Of a DNA stretch of 64,000 bases, positions 43,489 through 52,671 are shown one piece after another; the stretch's first letter is position 1, and each line of letters starts with the position of its first letter. A model generated the notes under the pieces. That model saw only the letters and a list, made by a program, of their open reading frames with translations. It searched no databases and had not been told where the DNA came from. The DNA comes from Nitrospina sp. UBA6727 (GTDB lineage: Bacteria; Nitrospinota; Nitrospinia; Nitrospinales; VA-1), in NCBI GenBank assembly GCA_002454045.1, contig DKID01000016.1, positions 92,211 to 156,210 of the forward strand, read 5' to 3'. Both the position numbers and the translations under genes were made by a program.

Positions 43489-44637
43489 ATGCGAAAACGA
43501 ATTGTCATAGCCGGCGGCGGCACAGGCGGTCACCTTTATCCAGGCATCGCTTTGGCGAAAGCAATCAAGAAGCAGGATATGGATATTAAAATTTCATTCG
43601 TAGGAACCGAAAAAGGTCTCGAAGCAAAAGTTCTTCCGCGCGAAGGATTCGAGTTGAAGACCATTCTCTCCGCAGGTTTGCTCGGTAAAAAACGGCTTGG
43701 CCGCTGGATGTCATGGGTCAAGTTGCCGGCGGGCACCGTCCAGTCCATGTGCTTCCTAATTAGGAAGCGTCCCGATTTGGTGGTGGGCGTAGGCGGGTAT
43801 GCATCGGGGCTTCTGGTTCTCTCCGCTTGGGTGTTGCGGATTCCCATTCTCATCCACGAGCAAAACTCGATCCCCGGACTCACCAACAAATGGTTGGGAA
43901 AGATCGCGGACAAGGTGGCGGTTTCATTCAAAGAATCCGCAAAGTTTTTCCCCCGGCACAAAGTCACCGTGACGGGAAACATGATCCGCGAAGAATTCTG
44001 CCAGCCGCGGGAAACATCCGCCGAAGGACAGCGACAACCCTTCCGCGTGCTGGTCCTCGGAGGTAGCCAGGGGGCGCACTCCATCAACGTCGCCATGATG
44101 GAAGCGTTGCAATCACTTGCTCCCCAAAAAGAAAATATTCACATCACTCATCAAACTGGCGAAAGCGATTTCGCAACGGTACAACGCAAATATAAAAACA
44201 GCGGTCTCTCCCACGACGTCATGCCGTTCATCGATGACGTGGCAGAGCAATACCGCAAAGCCTCCTTGGTGATTTGCCGCGCCGGCGCCACGACGCTGGC
44301 GGAAATAACCGCGTGCGGAAAAGTTTCCGTCTTAATTCCGTATCCCCACGCGGCGCACAATCATCAGGAAAAAAACGCCCAAGTGTTGGACGCCGCCGAT
44401 GCTGGCGAGTTGGTACTCGACCGCGAATTATCGGGACCACGCATCGCTCAATCCATTCTTAACGCCATGAAAAATCCGCAGCGGCTGAAGGAAATGGAAG
44501 CAAACAGTTATCAATTAGGCAACCGGGACGCCACGGAAAAAGTTCGCCAGATCTGCATGGATTTGCTGGAAGGCGCAATCCCGAAATCCGGTCACGCTGG
44601 CAAAACGCAAAGGAATTATGTTCGGTCATGTTTTTAG
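43489..44637 (+). CDS. murG: UDP-GlcNAc:lipid I transferase MurG
   Basis: A 382-aa membrane-associated GT-B glycosyltransferase making lipid II. Opens MRKRIVIAGGGTGGHLYPG, with VGGYASG, HEQNSIPGLTNK (about 125), VLGGSQGAHSIN (about 190) and VICRAGATTLAEITACGK (about 263). About 20 residues past the usual C-terminus (KSGHAGKTQRNYVRSCF) run across the start of the murC remnant, leaving a 20-nt overlap. Confidence 0.95.
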   Translation: MRKRIVIAGGGTGGHLYPGIALAKAIKKQDMDIKISFVGTEKGLEAKVLPREGFELKTILSAGLLGKKRLGRWMSWVKLPAGTVQSMCFLIRKRPDLVVGVGGYASGLLVLSAWVLRIPILIHEQNSIPGLTNKWLGKIADKVAVSFKESAKFFPRHKVTVTGNMIREEFCQPRETSAEGQRQPFRVLVLGGSQGAHSINVAMMEALQSLAPQKENIHITHQTGESDFATVQRKYKNSGLSHDVMPFIDDVAEQYRKASLVICRAGATTLAEITACGKVSVLIPYPHAAHNHQEKNAQVLDAADAGELVLDRELSGPRIAQSILNAMKNPQRLKEMEANSYQLGNRDATEKVRQICMDLLEGAIPKSGHAGKTQRNYVRSCF

Positions 44638-44815
44638 GAAAACGCAACCGCTCCATTTTATCGGGATTGCCATTGCGGGCGGCCGCGGAAAAATCACCGC
44701 GCATCGTCGGCGCCGCCACAGTGTTAGCGGCGGGAAACCTTGACCCGACCGCGTTGTCGTCGTCAATAGGAAAGGGCCATCATCTATGCTTAACGAAGCC
44801 TGGAAACGTCGGTTG
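44618..44815 (+). pseudogene. murC: Decayed murC remnant
   Basis: Between murG and murB, where murC normally lies, there is no open frame of murC size. ATG 44618, with AAAGGA upstream, opens MFGHVFRKTQPLHFIGI, which reads like a MurC N-terminus up to the Rossmann GIGGIGMSG loop. It then becomes AIAGGRGKI and stops at 44743-44745. About 40 nt on, in another frame, VGAATVLAAGNLDPT (about 44706-44750) resembles the MurC stretch after the P-loop, and IGKGHHL (about 44766-44786) resembles the LGKGdyL segment. The P-loop, ADESD and both later domains are missing. The remains look like a gene collapsed by deletions and frameshifts; assembly error is the alternative. Confidence 0.65.
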
Positions 44816-44917
44816 ATTCACATTGCACATTCTGGAACGGGGAAAAAATTTCACCTCAAAACCAGAATGGAATATCCCAAAACTGTTCTCGGTCAAAAAA
44901 TTCATCAGAGTAAAACT

Positions 44918-45838
44918 ATGAGCCATTCTTTTCCTTGGTTACACAAAATTAAAGGCAGCGTCCTGAAAAAAGAAATTCTTGCGCCCTACACTTCCATCCA
45001 AATCGGAGGTCCCGCGGATGTATTAATTTTTCCCGAAGACGTCCGCGACCTGCAAACTATTTTGCGGAACAAAGGACCGCAGCCGCTTTTCATTTTGGGA
45101 GAGGGAACCAATTTGCTTATCGGCGACCGCGGAATACGGGGCGTCGTCGTCTCTTTGGAGCGATTCAGAAATATCAAGCGTCCCCTGTTTTTCCGCAAGG
45201 AGACTGGACGGCGGCGGGCGGTGATGACGGCGGAGGCGGGCGTGAAAATGTCCTACCTCGCCAAACACGCGACGCGTTATTCCCTGACCGGCGTCGAACA
45301 TTTGGTCGGCATCCCGGGGTCGTTAGGGGGCGCCGTCATCATGAACGCCGGGGCAGAAGGCGCCGACATCGGCCAAGTTATTCGCAGCGTAACCTGCGTC
45401 ACTCTCGACGGGGAAGTCCAAACTTTCAACCGCGGCGATCTTTCGTTTGAATATCGAAAAACTATTTTTCCGAACGACACCGGAATCATCATCGCGGCGG
45501 AACTAGAATTGGAAGAAGGCAACCGCCAAGAAATTCAGAACGCGATAGACCGCCACCTCGCGCGTCGGTCGCAGACGCAGCCGCTAACAATTCCCAACGC
45601 GGGTTCCATTTTCAAAAACCCCGACGGCGACAAGGCGGGAAGACTGATCGAGTCTCTGGGACTCAAAGGATTTTCCGTCGGCGACGCCGGAATTTCAATC
45701 AAGCACGCAAACTTTATCGTCAACAAAGGCGGCGCAACGGCGGCGGACGTAACTCGTTTAATCGAGCACGTCCAAAAAGAGGTCAAGGAAAAAACGGGCG
45801 TTGCATTGCAAACTGAAATTGTCACCGCAGGCGAATGA
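44918..45838 (+). CDS. murB: UDP-N-acetylenolpyruvoylglucosamine reductase MurB
   Basis: A 306-aa FAD enzyme reducing UDP-GlcNAc-enolpyruvate to UDP-MurNAc. Family marks: YTSIQIGGPADVLIFPE (about 25), LGEGTNLLIGDRGIRGVVV (FAD loop, about 67), GIPGSLGGAVIMNAGA (about 130) and the catalytic Ser region NAGSIFKNP. Length fits type II MurB. The frame is open back to ATG 44786, which has AGGAAAGG upstream and would add 44 unusual residues. ATG 44918 is chosen because it fits the family N-terminus. Confidence 0.92.
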   Translation: MSHSFPWLHKIKGSVLKKEILAPYTSIQIGGPADVLIFPEDVRDLQTILRNKGPQPLFILGEGTNLLIGDRGIRGVVVSLERFRNIKRPLFFRKETGRRRAVMTAEAGVKMSYLAKHATRYSLTGVEHLVGIPGSLGGAVIMNAGAEGADIGQVIRSVTCVTLDGEVQTFNRGDLSFEYRKTIFPNDTGIIIAAELELEEGNRQEIQNAIDRHLARRSQTQPLTIPNAGSIFKNPDGDKAGRLIESLGLKGFSVGDAGISIKHANFIVNKGGATAADVTRLIEHVQKEVKEKTGVALQTEIVTAGE

Positions 45839-45968
45839 ACGGGAGGAACAAAAATAAAATCGGTCCGTATACAAGGGTCCCCTCCTTCCCTTGTTCTCCC
45901 AGCGCTTTTGGCCAAGAGCCGGGGCGGACCTTCTTAACAGGAAATTTGCGGCAAGGATTTTGGATAAC
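45839..45968. other. Structured 130-bp leader before ddl
   Basis: The only sizeable gap in the second half of the dcw cluster besides the murC scar. It contains a 7-bp stem (ACAAGGG at 45871-45877 with CCCTTGT at 45888-45894) inside an outer GGTCCG/CGGACC pairing (45862-45867 with 45925-45930). No coding function seen. Confidence 0.4.
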
Positions 45969-46883
45969 TTGGAAAACAAAACCATCGGAGTACTTATGGG
46001 CGGACTCTCCCTTGAACGGGAGATTTCAATCGTCACCGGAAACTCGGTCATCGATGCCCTCAAAAGGAAAGGATTGAACGCCGTGCCGATTCAAGTTGAC
46101 CATCAAATCGGAGCAACGTTGCAGTCGAACCCAATCGACTTGGCATACATCGCCTTGCACGGAACTTTTGGGGAAGACGGATGCATTCAAGGTCTGCTCG
46201 AATATTTCAAAATTCCTTACACGGGGTCAGGCGTCGTGAGCAGTGCTCTTGCCTACGACAAATTAAAATCCAAAGAGATTTTCAAATTTCACGGAATACC
46301 CACCGCCGATTATGAAGTGTTCCATAAAAACCAGAACGAAAAAATACGCCGCACGATGGAACTTCCCGTAGCCGTCAAGCCGCCCTGTCAGGGATCAAGC
46401 CTGGGAATAACCATCGTCGAAAATGAAAGCGAATGGGAACCGGCGTTGGAAACCGCGTTCGTTTATTCGGACGAAGTCCTCGTCGAAAAGTTTATCGAAG
46501 GAAAACTTCTGGCGATTGGAATGAACGAGGCCGAACCCATGCCCATCGTTCACATCCGCCCCAAGTCCGGCTTCTATGATTACGAAGCAAAATATACTCC
46601 CGGAAAAACGGAATACATTTGCCCCGCGGAAATCGACGAAAACGAAAAGCATCGATGTTGGCAAACCGCAAAGCAAGTCTTCCAAGTGTTGCGGGGAAGA
46701 GGTTTCCCCCGCGTGGATGTCATTCTGGACCGCGAAGGAACACCGCAAGTCTTGGAGATGAACACCATTCCCGGGATGACCCCCACCAGCCTTCTACCAA
46801 TGGCGGCGCGGGAACTGGGCTGGGAGTTTGACGATTTGGTCTGCGAAATATTAAAAACCGCGCAACGCGATTACACCGAGTAA
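45969..46883 (+). CDS. ddl: D-alanine:D-alanine ligase
   Basis: A 304-aa ATP-grasp enzyme making D-Ala-D-Ala for MurF. KTIGVLMGGLSLEREISI at the start (serine loop), IALHGTFGEDGCIQGLLE (about 62), PVAVKPPCQGSSLGI (ATP-grasp loop, about 140), RVDVILDREG and LEMNTIPGMTPTSL (about 270) are diagnostic. No ATG precedes the conserved N-terminus, so the start is a TTG. 45969 is chosen; 45960 is closer to the AAGGA at 45953-45957. Confidence 0.92.
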   Translation: MENKTIGVLMGGLSLEREISIVTGNSVIDALKRKGLNAVPIQVDHQIGATLQSNPIDLAYIALHGTFGEDGCIQGLLEYFKIPYTGSGVVSSALAYDKLKSKEIFKFHGIPTADYEVFHKNQNEKIRRTMELPVAVKPPCQGSSLGITIVENESEWEPALETAFVYSDEVLVEKFIEGKLLAIGMNEAEPMPIVHIRPKSGFYDYEAKYTPGKTEYICPAEIDENEKHRCWQTAKQVFQVLRGRGFPRVDVILDREGTPQVLEMNTIPGMTPTSLLPMAARELGWEFDDLVCEILKTAQRDYTE

Positions 46884-46885
46884 TT

Positions 46886-47779
46886 ATGGATTTCGCAATC
46901 GTAAATCAGAAAAGTTCATCTGTGGCGTGGGAAGATCTGCGCTCCAAAAGAAAGAAAAAGCAACGCCGCGGCGGCGACCTCAACAAGCGCGCGCCCTCAA
47001 GAATTCCGGGGCGTGATGTTTCGTGGACGAGGATGCTGTTTGAACTGACCTCAAAACTTTTTCTCGCGGGCGTCGTCGTTTATTTATTCTACGCAAGTTA
47101 TAGTTTTCTGACTTCCGACCCCCGGTTTCAAATCACCGACGTCACGTTCCGCGGCAATCACGCTCTATCAGAAAACCAGTTGTCGCGGTGGCTGGGGCAA
47201 GTCCGCGGGGGAAATCTTTTTGCGTATGACTTGTCCGCAGCGTCCACAAGGCTCGCGGAACATCCTTGGATTTTTTCCGCGTCTGTTCAAAGAAAATTTC
47301 CGCGCAAGATTCAAATCGAATTGACCGAGCGCGTTCCTTACGCCCGCGTCAAATTCGACAAGGTGTTTTTGATAGACCGCTTCGGCGTGCTCCTGTCGGA
47401 AGCAACACCAGAACACCGCCACTTGCCACTGATCATACAACCCGCGAAGTCCGAAAACTTTTCCGAGGAAAAAGTCGTCCGTAACATCGAGACAATGCGT
47501 GCCTTCAATAAACTTTCTTTTTTCGAAAAAAATCCTTTGGACACCGTCGAACGCAAAGGACATTCGAGAATTATATTTTTCACACGCAACCGCGATCTGC
47601 AAATTCAAATGTCCACGGAAACGTTAACGGAAGGATTCAAAAAATTCATGATCGTCCTCGACACTTTGGAATATGACGCCAGCAAAATCCAAATGATCGA
47701 CTTGTCGTTCGAGGATCAAGTCGTAGTCAGGGACCGAATCGCCGCCCGCTTACCATCCGCGGAGATACCAACCAACTAG
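46886..47779 (+). CDS. ftsQ: Cell division protein FtsQ
   Basis: A 297-aa bitopic protein. A basic cytoplasmic part (RSKRKKKQRRGG) is followed by one helix at about residues 56-76. Next come a POTRA domain beginning FQITDVTFRGNHALSENQLS and the FtsQ beta domain with HPWIFSASVQRKFPRKIQIELTER (key PWI and P..I.I...ER). It scaffolds FtsL and FtsB. It starts 2 nt after ddl. Confidence 0.93.
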   Translation: MDFAIVNQKSSSVAWEDLRSKRKKKQRRGGDLNKRAPSRIPGRDVSWTRMLFELTSKLFLAGVVVYLFYASYSFLTSDPRFQITDVTFRGNHALSENQLSRWLGQVRGGNLFAYDLSAASTRLAEHPWIFSASVQRKFPRKIQIELTERVPYARVKFDKVFLIDRFGVLLSEATPEHRHLPLIIQPAKSENFSEEKVVRNIETMRAFNKLSFFEKNPLDTVERKGHSRIIFFTRNRDLQIQMSTETLTEGFKKFMIVLDTLEYDASKIQMIDLSFEDQVVVRDRIAARLPSAEIPTN

Positions 47780-47794
47780 GAGGAAATCGGACGC

Positions 47795-49027
47795 ATGAGC
47801 AAAAAAAATAATTACATCGTCGGCTTGGATGTCGGAACAACCAAAATCTGTTGCATCATCAGCGAAGTCGTCGGGGACGAAAAAATAAACATCATCGGGC
47901 TCGGGCAATACCCGTCACGAGGCTTGCGCAAAGGGGTAGTCATAAACATAGACAGCACGGTGGAGTCTATAAAAAGCGCGGTGGAAGAAGCCGAACTGAT
48001 GGCGGGATGCGAAATCGATTCTGTTTTTGTGGGCATCGCCGGCGGACATATTCACAGCATGAACAGTCACGGCATCATCGCCATCAAAGGCAAAGAAATT
48101 ACGCAAGCGGATGTCGACCGCGTCATCGAAGCGGCGAAAGCCATCGCCATCCCTCTTGACCGAGAAGTCATCCACGTTCTTCCGCAAGAGTTCATCGTCG
48201 ACAATCAGGACGGAATCAAAACTCCGCTGGGCATGGCGGGAGTCCGGCTCGAAGCCAAAGTTCACATCGTCACCGCCGCCGTAACTTCCGCGCAAAATAT
48301 CGTCAAGTGCATCAACAAAGCCGGCTTGGGAGTGCGGGACATCGTGTTGGAGCAACTCGCTTCCAGCGCGTCCGTCCTGTCGCAAGATGAAAGAGAACTA
48401 GGCGTCGGGATAATCGACATCGGCGGCGGAACTTCCGACCTGGCAATTTTTTATCAGGGCGCCATCAAACATACGGCGGTGTTGACAATCGCCGGCGCGC
48501 AGATGACGAACGACATCGCCATCGGACTCCGCACCCCAAATGCGGAAGCGGAAAAAATCAAACACTCCTACGGATGCGCCTACACTCCCATGGTTCCCGA
48601 AGGCGAAAACATCGAGGCGCCAAGCGTCGGCGGACGAGAGCCGCGAACCATCCCGCGCCAAATTCTCAGCGAAATCATCGAAGCCAGAACGCGGGAAATG
48701 TTTGAACTACTCAACTACGAAATCACCGCGTCGGGTCACCGAGAAATCATGTCTTCGGGAATCGTCCTGACCGGCGGCGCGGCAAGCATGCAGGGCATGG
48801 CCGAATTGGCGGAGGACGTTTTTCAATCGCCCGTGCGCGTGGGAATCCCCGCCGGGCTTGGCGGATTGACCGACGTGGTGAACAGTCCCAGGTATGCCAC
48901 CTGCACGGGATTGATTCAATACGGAGCCAAAAGATTTAAGTCGGGAAGAAACCGCGAACTGCAAGGAAGAAACTTGTTCGATAAAATTTTTACACGGATG
49001 AAAGATTGGGCGGACGAATTTTTTTAA
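47795..49027 (+). CDS. ftsA: Cell division protein FtsA
   Basis: A 410-aa actin-fold protein anchoring FtsZ to the membrane. IVGLDVGTTKICCIISE (phosphate 1, residue 8), the 1C domain with FVGIAGGHIHSMNSHG, VGIIDIGGGTSDLAIF (phosphate 2, about 207) and SGIVLTGGAASMQGM (adenosine loop). The C-terminal amphipathic anchor is LFDKIFTRMKDWADEFF. Strong ribosome-binding site GGAGGAAA. Confidence 0.97.
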   Translation: MSKKNNYIVGLDVGTTKICCIISEVVGDEKINIIGLGQYPSRGLRKGVVINIDSTVESIKSAVEEAELMAGCEIDSVFVGIAGGHIHSMNSHGIIAIKGKEITQADVDRVIEAAKAIAIPLDREVIHVLPQEFIVDNQDGIKTPLGMAGVRLEAKVHIVTAAVTSAQNIVKCINKAGLGVRDIVLEQLASSASVLSQDERELGVGIIDIGGGTSDLAIFYQGAIKHTAVLTIAGAQMTNDIAIGLRTPNAEAEKIKHSYGCAYTPMVPEGENIEAPSVGGREPRTIPRQILSEIIEARTREMFELLNYEITASGHREIMSSGIVLTGGAASMQGMAELAEDVFQSPVRVGIPAGLGGLTDVVNSPRYATCTGLIQYGAKRFKSGRNRELQGRNLFDKIFTRMKDWADEFF

Positions 49028-49042
49028 AACACGGAGGGCAAA

Positions 49043-50206
49043 ATGAATTTAATAGAGTTCGATAACGAAAACGATTACTCGGCAACAATCAAAGTCATCG
49101 GCGTCGGAGGAGGAGGCAACAACGCCGTCAACTCCATGGTCCGCAACAACATTCGCGGCGTGGAGTTTATCGTCGCCAACACCGATGCGCAAGCGCTGGA
49201 AAAATCCGAATGCCCCGGGAAAATTCAAATCGGCGCCGAACTAACCCGCGGCCTCGGCGCCGGTTCCAATCCGGAAATCGGAAGAGACGCCGCCAAAGAA
49301 AGCGAAGCGGCCCTCCGCGAAATGCTGGAAGGAACGGACATGGCTTTCATCACCGCCGGCATGGGCGGCGGGACGGGCACCGGCGCCGCGCCCATCATCG
49401 CGCGCATCTCCAAAGAAGTGGGGGCGTTGACGGTTGGCATCGTCACCAAACCTTTTCCGTTTGAACGCAGACAGCGAATGCAACAGGCGGAGGAAGGCAT
49501 CATGGAAATCAAAGAAGCAGTTGATACTTTGATCGTCATCCCCAACCAAAAACTGCTTAGTTATGTCAGCAAGCAAACTCTACTCTCCAGCGCGTTCGCA
49601 ATGGTGGACGATGTTTTGCAGCAAGCCGTCTGTAGCATCTCCGACCTAGTCGTAACGCCCGGCTTGATCAACCTCGACTTCGCCGATGTCAAATGCATCA
49701 TGGGCGGCATGGGCAAAGCCTTGATGGGCAGCGGCGTTGCCACCGGAGACGCGCGCGCCGTCGAAGCCGCGCAGAAAGCCGTCTCCAGTCCTTTGCTGGA
49801 TGAAGCAACGGTGGACGGCGCAAAAGGAATCTTGATCAACATCACCGGCGGCGATGACCTCACCCTCACGGAAGTCAACGAAGCTTCCATGTTGATTCAG
49901 GAAAACGCCCACGAAGATGCGCATATTATTTTCGGCGCGGTGATTGACAAAAAAATGGAAGGCGAGATGCGGGTGACCGTCATCGCCACCGGATTTGAAA
50001 ATGCCGACGACGTGGTCACGCACAAAGAAAAACCTGCCCTGAGAAAAGTGGTCGGCGGAGAGCCAATCTCCGAAAGCAATTCGGGGCCGACGTCTTTCAG
50101 ACATTTAAAATCCCTGGCGTCCACGATTAAGGAAGAAAATTCCGATTCAGGAAGCCCGGCACTAAACCTCGACATCCCAACATTCCTCCGCAAACACGCC
50201 GACTAA
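49043..50206 (+). CDS. ftsZ: Cell division protein FtsZ
   Basis: A 387-aa tubulin homologue forming the Z ring. GVGGGGNNAVNSM (about residue 22), the GTP signature AGMGGGTGTGAAPIIA (about 107), TKPFPFERRQRM and the T7 catalytic loop NLDFADVKCIM (about 208) are intact. The extreme C-terminus LDIPTFLRKHAD is the conserved FtsA-binding tail. GGAGGG 6 nt before the ATG. Last gene of the dcw unit; no intrinsic terminator follows, only an RYC tract. Confidence 0.98.
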   Translation: MNLIEFDNENDYSATIKVIGVGGGGNNAVNSMVRNNIRGVEFIVANTDAQALEKSECPGKIQIGAELTRGLGAGSNPEIGRDAAKESEAALREMLEGTDMAFITAGMGGGTGTGAAPIIARISKEVGALTVGIVTKPFPFERRQRMQQAEEGIMEIKEAVDTLIVIPNQKLLSYVSKQTLLSSAFAMVDDVLQQAVCSISDLVVTPGLINLDFADVKCIMGGMGKALMGSGVATGDARAVEAAQKAVSSPLLDEATVDGAKGILINITGGDDLTLTEVNEASMLIQENAHEDAHIIFGAVIDKKMEGEMRVTVIATGFENADDVVTHKEKPALRKVVGGEPISESNSGPTSFRHLKSLASTIKEENSDSGSPALNLDIPTFLRKHAD

Positions 50207-50218
50207 AAAATTGCAGAG

Positions 50219-50270
50219 TCATTCGCGATGACGCGGCGCGGCGGCGGCGTGACGGTGACGGCGGTCGCTA
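50219..50270. repeat. GRY/RYC triplet tract M
   Basis: Plus-strand GAC/GGC/GGT triplets in the convergent junction between ftsZ and the DUF547 gene, overlapping the DUF547 stop. Begins with a CGCGATGAC element like that in the ccmE-ccmF spacer. Confidence 0.6.
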
Positions 50271-51044
50271 GTGGTTTATCTTCCAGTTGTAGTGCAGGTA
50301 GGAAATTTTGGTGTTGGGATTGTTCAACACTTTTCTTTCCGCGTCGGTGGCATATTGGCTGATATATTTTAGAACGCCGCCGCGGCTTTCAAAATCTTCC
50401 GCGAACCATTTGAAGATGGCGGAGAGTTTAACTTTGTTTTTTCGTTCATCGAGTTGCATGCCTTTTCCGCGGGACCGCAAAAACTTTTCCATCTGGTCGT
50501 CTAGTTGTTCATCCAACTTCGCGGCGGAATAGGCTTCGCGGCGGAGGTCGGGGCAACTGACGGAAGCGCAGACGATTGCCATGTGGATGCGCGGCTCGTT
50601 CATCTTCCTGAGAATTTCGTGTTCGATATCGCCGAGGGTGCGCTCTTTGTTTCCCACCGTCCCCGCCACTCGTTCCCAAACCGGGGTGAGAAAACTTCCG
50701 GCGTCTTTGATACTTTCTATCGGGTAATGGTCGGTGATCATTTTGGCGGCGAGAATGTTGTAGACGTTGATCCAAAAGGAGAGTGTGGCTTCGCGCGATT
50801 CCAAACTCGCCGGGCTGTAGGATTCCATCTTGGCGACGGTGCGGGAGAAAGCGGGGTCCTGCTTCAGGCCGACATAATCGACGGCGTTGAGTTGAACGCC
50901 TTCCAACGTTTTCGGGGCGACATATTTTTTAACCATGGCGTCCCACTCGGAAAAATCGAACGCCGCGCTGTTGGAACAAAAACCAAAAACCAGAAACATC
51001 GCCAAGACGGCGGATTGCAAGTGTCGGAAAAAATCTGTGTTCAT
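50268..51044 (-). CDS. DUF547 secreted protein
   Basis: A 258-aa exported protein with a signal peptide (about residues 9-28, cleavage near NSAAFD). DUF547 marks: LSFWINVYNILAAKMITDHYP near residue 90-110 and IHMAIVCASVSCPDLRREAYSA near 155-176, containing the conserved Cys pair. (Key parts: FWINVYN; CASVSCPDLR.) The family is papain-like in predicted fold, with unknown activity. ATG 51044 has GAGG 6 nt upstream; an ATG 12 nt earlier is too close to its own AGGA. Confidence 0.88.
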   Translation of the reverse strand: MNTDFFRHLQSAVLAMFLVFGFCSNSAAFDFSEWDAMVKKYVAPKTLEGVQLNAVDYVGLKQDPAFSRTVAKMESYSPASLESREATLSFWINVYNILAAKMITDHYPIESIKDAGSFLTPVWERVAGTVGNKERTLGDIEHEILRKMNEPRIHMAIVCASVSCPDLRREAYSAAKLDEQLDDQMEKFLRSRGKGMQLDERKNKVKLSAIFKWFAEDFESRGGVLKYISQYATDAERKVLNNPNTKISYLHYNWKINH

Positions 51045-51179
51045 CGTTGGCCTCATTCCTTTTTTGCGAATGGATTAAACAAATACTTTCCTTTATCAGT
51101 ATACTGCTGAATTGATTCCTTGCCAACAGGCTCCGCGTAAAGAGTTCTGTTTCCTCAGCGAGAATGTCGGCGCCTGTTT

Positions 51180-52022
51180 ATGGATAAAGATTTTTTATAC
51201 GTTTCTGATTTGGACGGCACTTTGTTGTTGCCCGACGGTTCGTTCCCGCAAGATTTCGAAAGACGCCTCAATCGGCTAATCAACTTGGGGATGCGTTTCA
51301 CCATCGCAACCGCGCGGAACTACGATTCCGTACATCCAATCTTAAACGGATTGAATTTGAACTTGCCGGTTATTTTATTCAACGGCGTTTATCTTACCGA
51401 TTTCGACAGCGGCCACATTCTAAAATATTCCCGCTCCATCGAAAAAACAGTTATAGAAACTATGCTTGAGTTAGCCTTGCCGCGCGGCATCAATCCTTTC
51501 ATCTATACGTTCGAAGAGAAACACAAACTTTATTATCATAGCGCCACCAATCCCGGTTCCCATGCTTACATCAAAAGTTTGGAAAATAACGGGAGATTGA
51601 ACCAAGTCAAACGTTTCGAATTTCAAGAGGAGGAAAAAATTTCCGGGTTTTTGTTGATCGACCGACACGACCGTCTGGAGCCTGTTTACCAGTCGCTGCG
51701 GGAAAAATATTCCGACCATCTCAATTTATATTTTACCGAAGATATGGTCGCGACGGGATGTTACTGGCTGCAGTCTTTCCACCGGGAAGCCAGCAAAGGA
51801 AATATGTTAAAAGTACTTGCCCAGCAACTAAAAATTCCCAAGGAGCGCATCGTTGTGTTCGGGGACAACTTGAATGACATCGACATGTTTCAGGTCGCAG
51901 GCCACGCCGTCGCCGTAGAAAATGCTTTGCCGGAAGTAAAAGAATCCGCCGACGAAATCATCGGCGGCAATTTTCACGGTTCCGTCCTGCAATACCTCGA
52001 GCCTATATTTCTTGAAAAATGA
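51180..52022 (+). CDS. HAD-superfamily phosphatase (Cof/YidA type)
   Basis: A 280-aa type IIB HAD hydrolase. Motif I YVSDLDGTLL (nucleophile Asp about residue 10), motif II FTIATARN (about 42), a cap domain in the middle, the motif III Lys in REASKGNMLKVLA (about 207) and motif IV VFGDNLNDIDMF (about 230). It dephosphorylates small sugar or cofactor phosphates, substrate unknown. Divergent from the DUF547 gene across 135 bp. Confidence 0.92.
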   Translation: MDKDFLYVSDLDGTLLLPDGSFPQDFERRLNRLINLGMRFTIATARNYDSVHPILNGLNLNLPVILFNGVYLTDFDSGHILKYSRSIEKTVIETMLELALPRGINPFIYTFEEKHKLYYHSATNPGSHAYIKSLENNGRLNQVKRFEFQEEEKISGFLLIDRHDRLEPVYQSLREKYSDHLNLYFTEDMVATGCYWLQSFHREASKGNMLKVLAQQLKIPKERIVVFGDNLNDIDMFQVAGHAVAVENALPEVKESADEIIGGNFHGSVLQYLEPIFLEK

Positions 52023-52082
52023 TGCCGTTTCAATTAGCCTGCGCGGATACAATCCGCTTGCGAAAAACTTTTTTTGATTATC

Positions 52083-52667
52083 ATGTCTGAAACTACGCCG
52101 CCACAGAAACCTGAAAAAACCGTCTATGAACGGGACAAAACCGCGAAGGAGCGACAGCCGCAAAAGGAGAAGCGCGGGGACGTCGTCAAACCCAAGCCAA
52201 AAATCAAAAAGGCTTTCGTCCCGAAGAAAAAAACTTTTTCCACCGACAAGCCGATGGAGCACCGCGTGAGAAGCATCCGCATGACTTCCATGGAATCCGC
52301 AAAAATGATTTGGGAAACTCTTGTCGATTACCAGAACGAACTAGCGCAACTGGAAACGGATGATCCCGATCAGCATTATCATGACTGGGAAAAAGTGGAA
52401 AAACTTTTTATCCGACTCGCGAAAAAATACAGCGCTTGCACAAGCAAAGCGTTAGGCGGTTCCATAGGCTGGGTGTACAAGGACATCGAGATTGCCCCAG
52501 AAATCACGGACGAGGAGTTGATCAATACCGTGATGAGTGTGGAAAGATTCAAACTTCCCGAACCCATCAAAACGAAACTCGGATTCCACATCGTCATGGT
52601 TTGCGAAAGTCAGGTGCACGTCCCCCGCGAAAAACCGCCGGAGGTGGATAGACCGCCGCTGTTCTAA
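52083..52667 (+). CDS. Parvulin-type peptidyl-prolyl isomerase domain protein
   Basis: A 194-aa protein. The first 60 residues are Lys/Pro/Glu-rich and probably disordered (PKPKIKKAFVPKKK). The rest is a PpiC-like domain: a helix ending FIRLAKKYSACTSKALGGSIGW, then LPEPIKTKLGFHIVMVCES, matching the family's AkkyS.cpSa..GGdLGw and kT.fGyHii. (Key parts: KYSACTSKALGG; IKTKLGFHI.) No signal peptide, so a cytosolic prolyl isomerase is inferred. ATG 52083 replaces an upstream TTG. Ribosome-binding site is weak. Confidence 0.75.
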   Translation: MSETTPPQKPEKTVYERDKTAKERQPQKEKRGDVVKPKPKIKKAFVPKKKTFSTDKPMEHRVRSIRMTSMESAKMIWETLVDYQNELAQLETDDPDQHYHDWEKVEKLFIRLAKKYSACTSKALGGSIGWVYKDIEIAPEITDEELINTVMSVERFKLPEPIKTKLGFHIVMVCESQVHVPREKPPEVDRPPLF

Positions 52668-52671
52668 ATCG

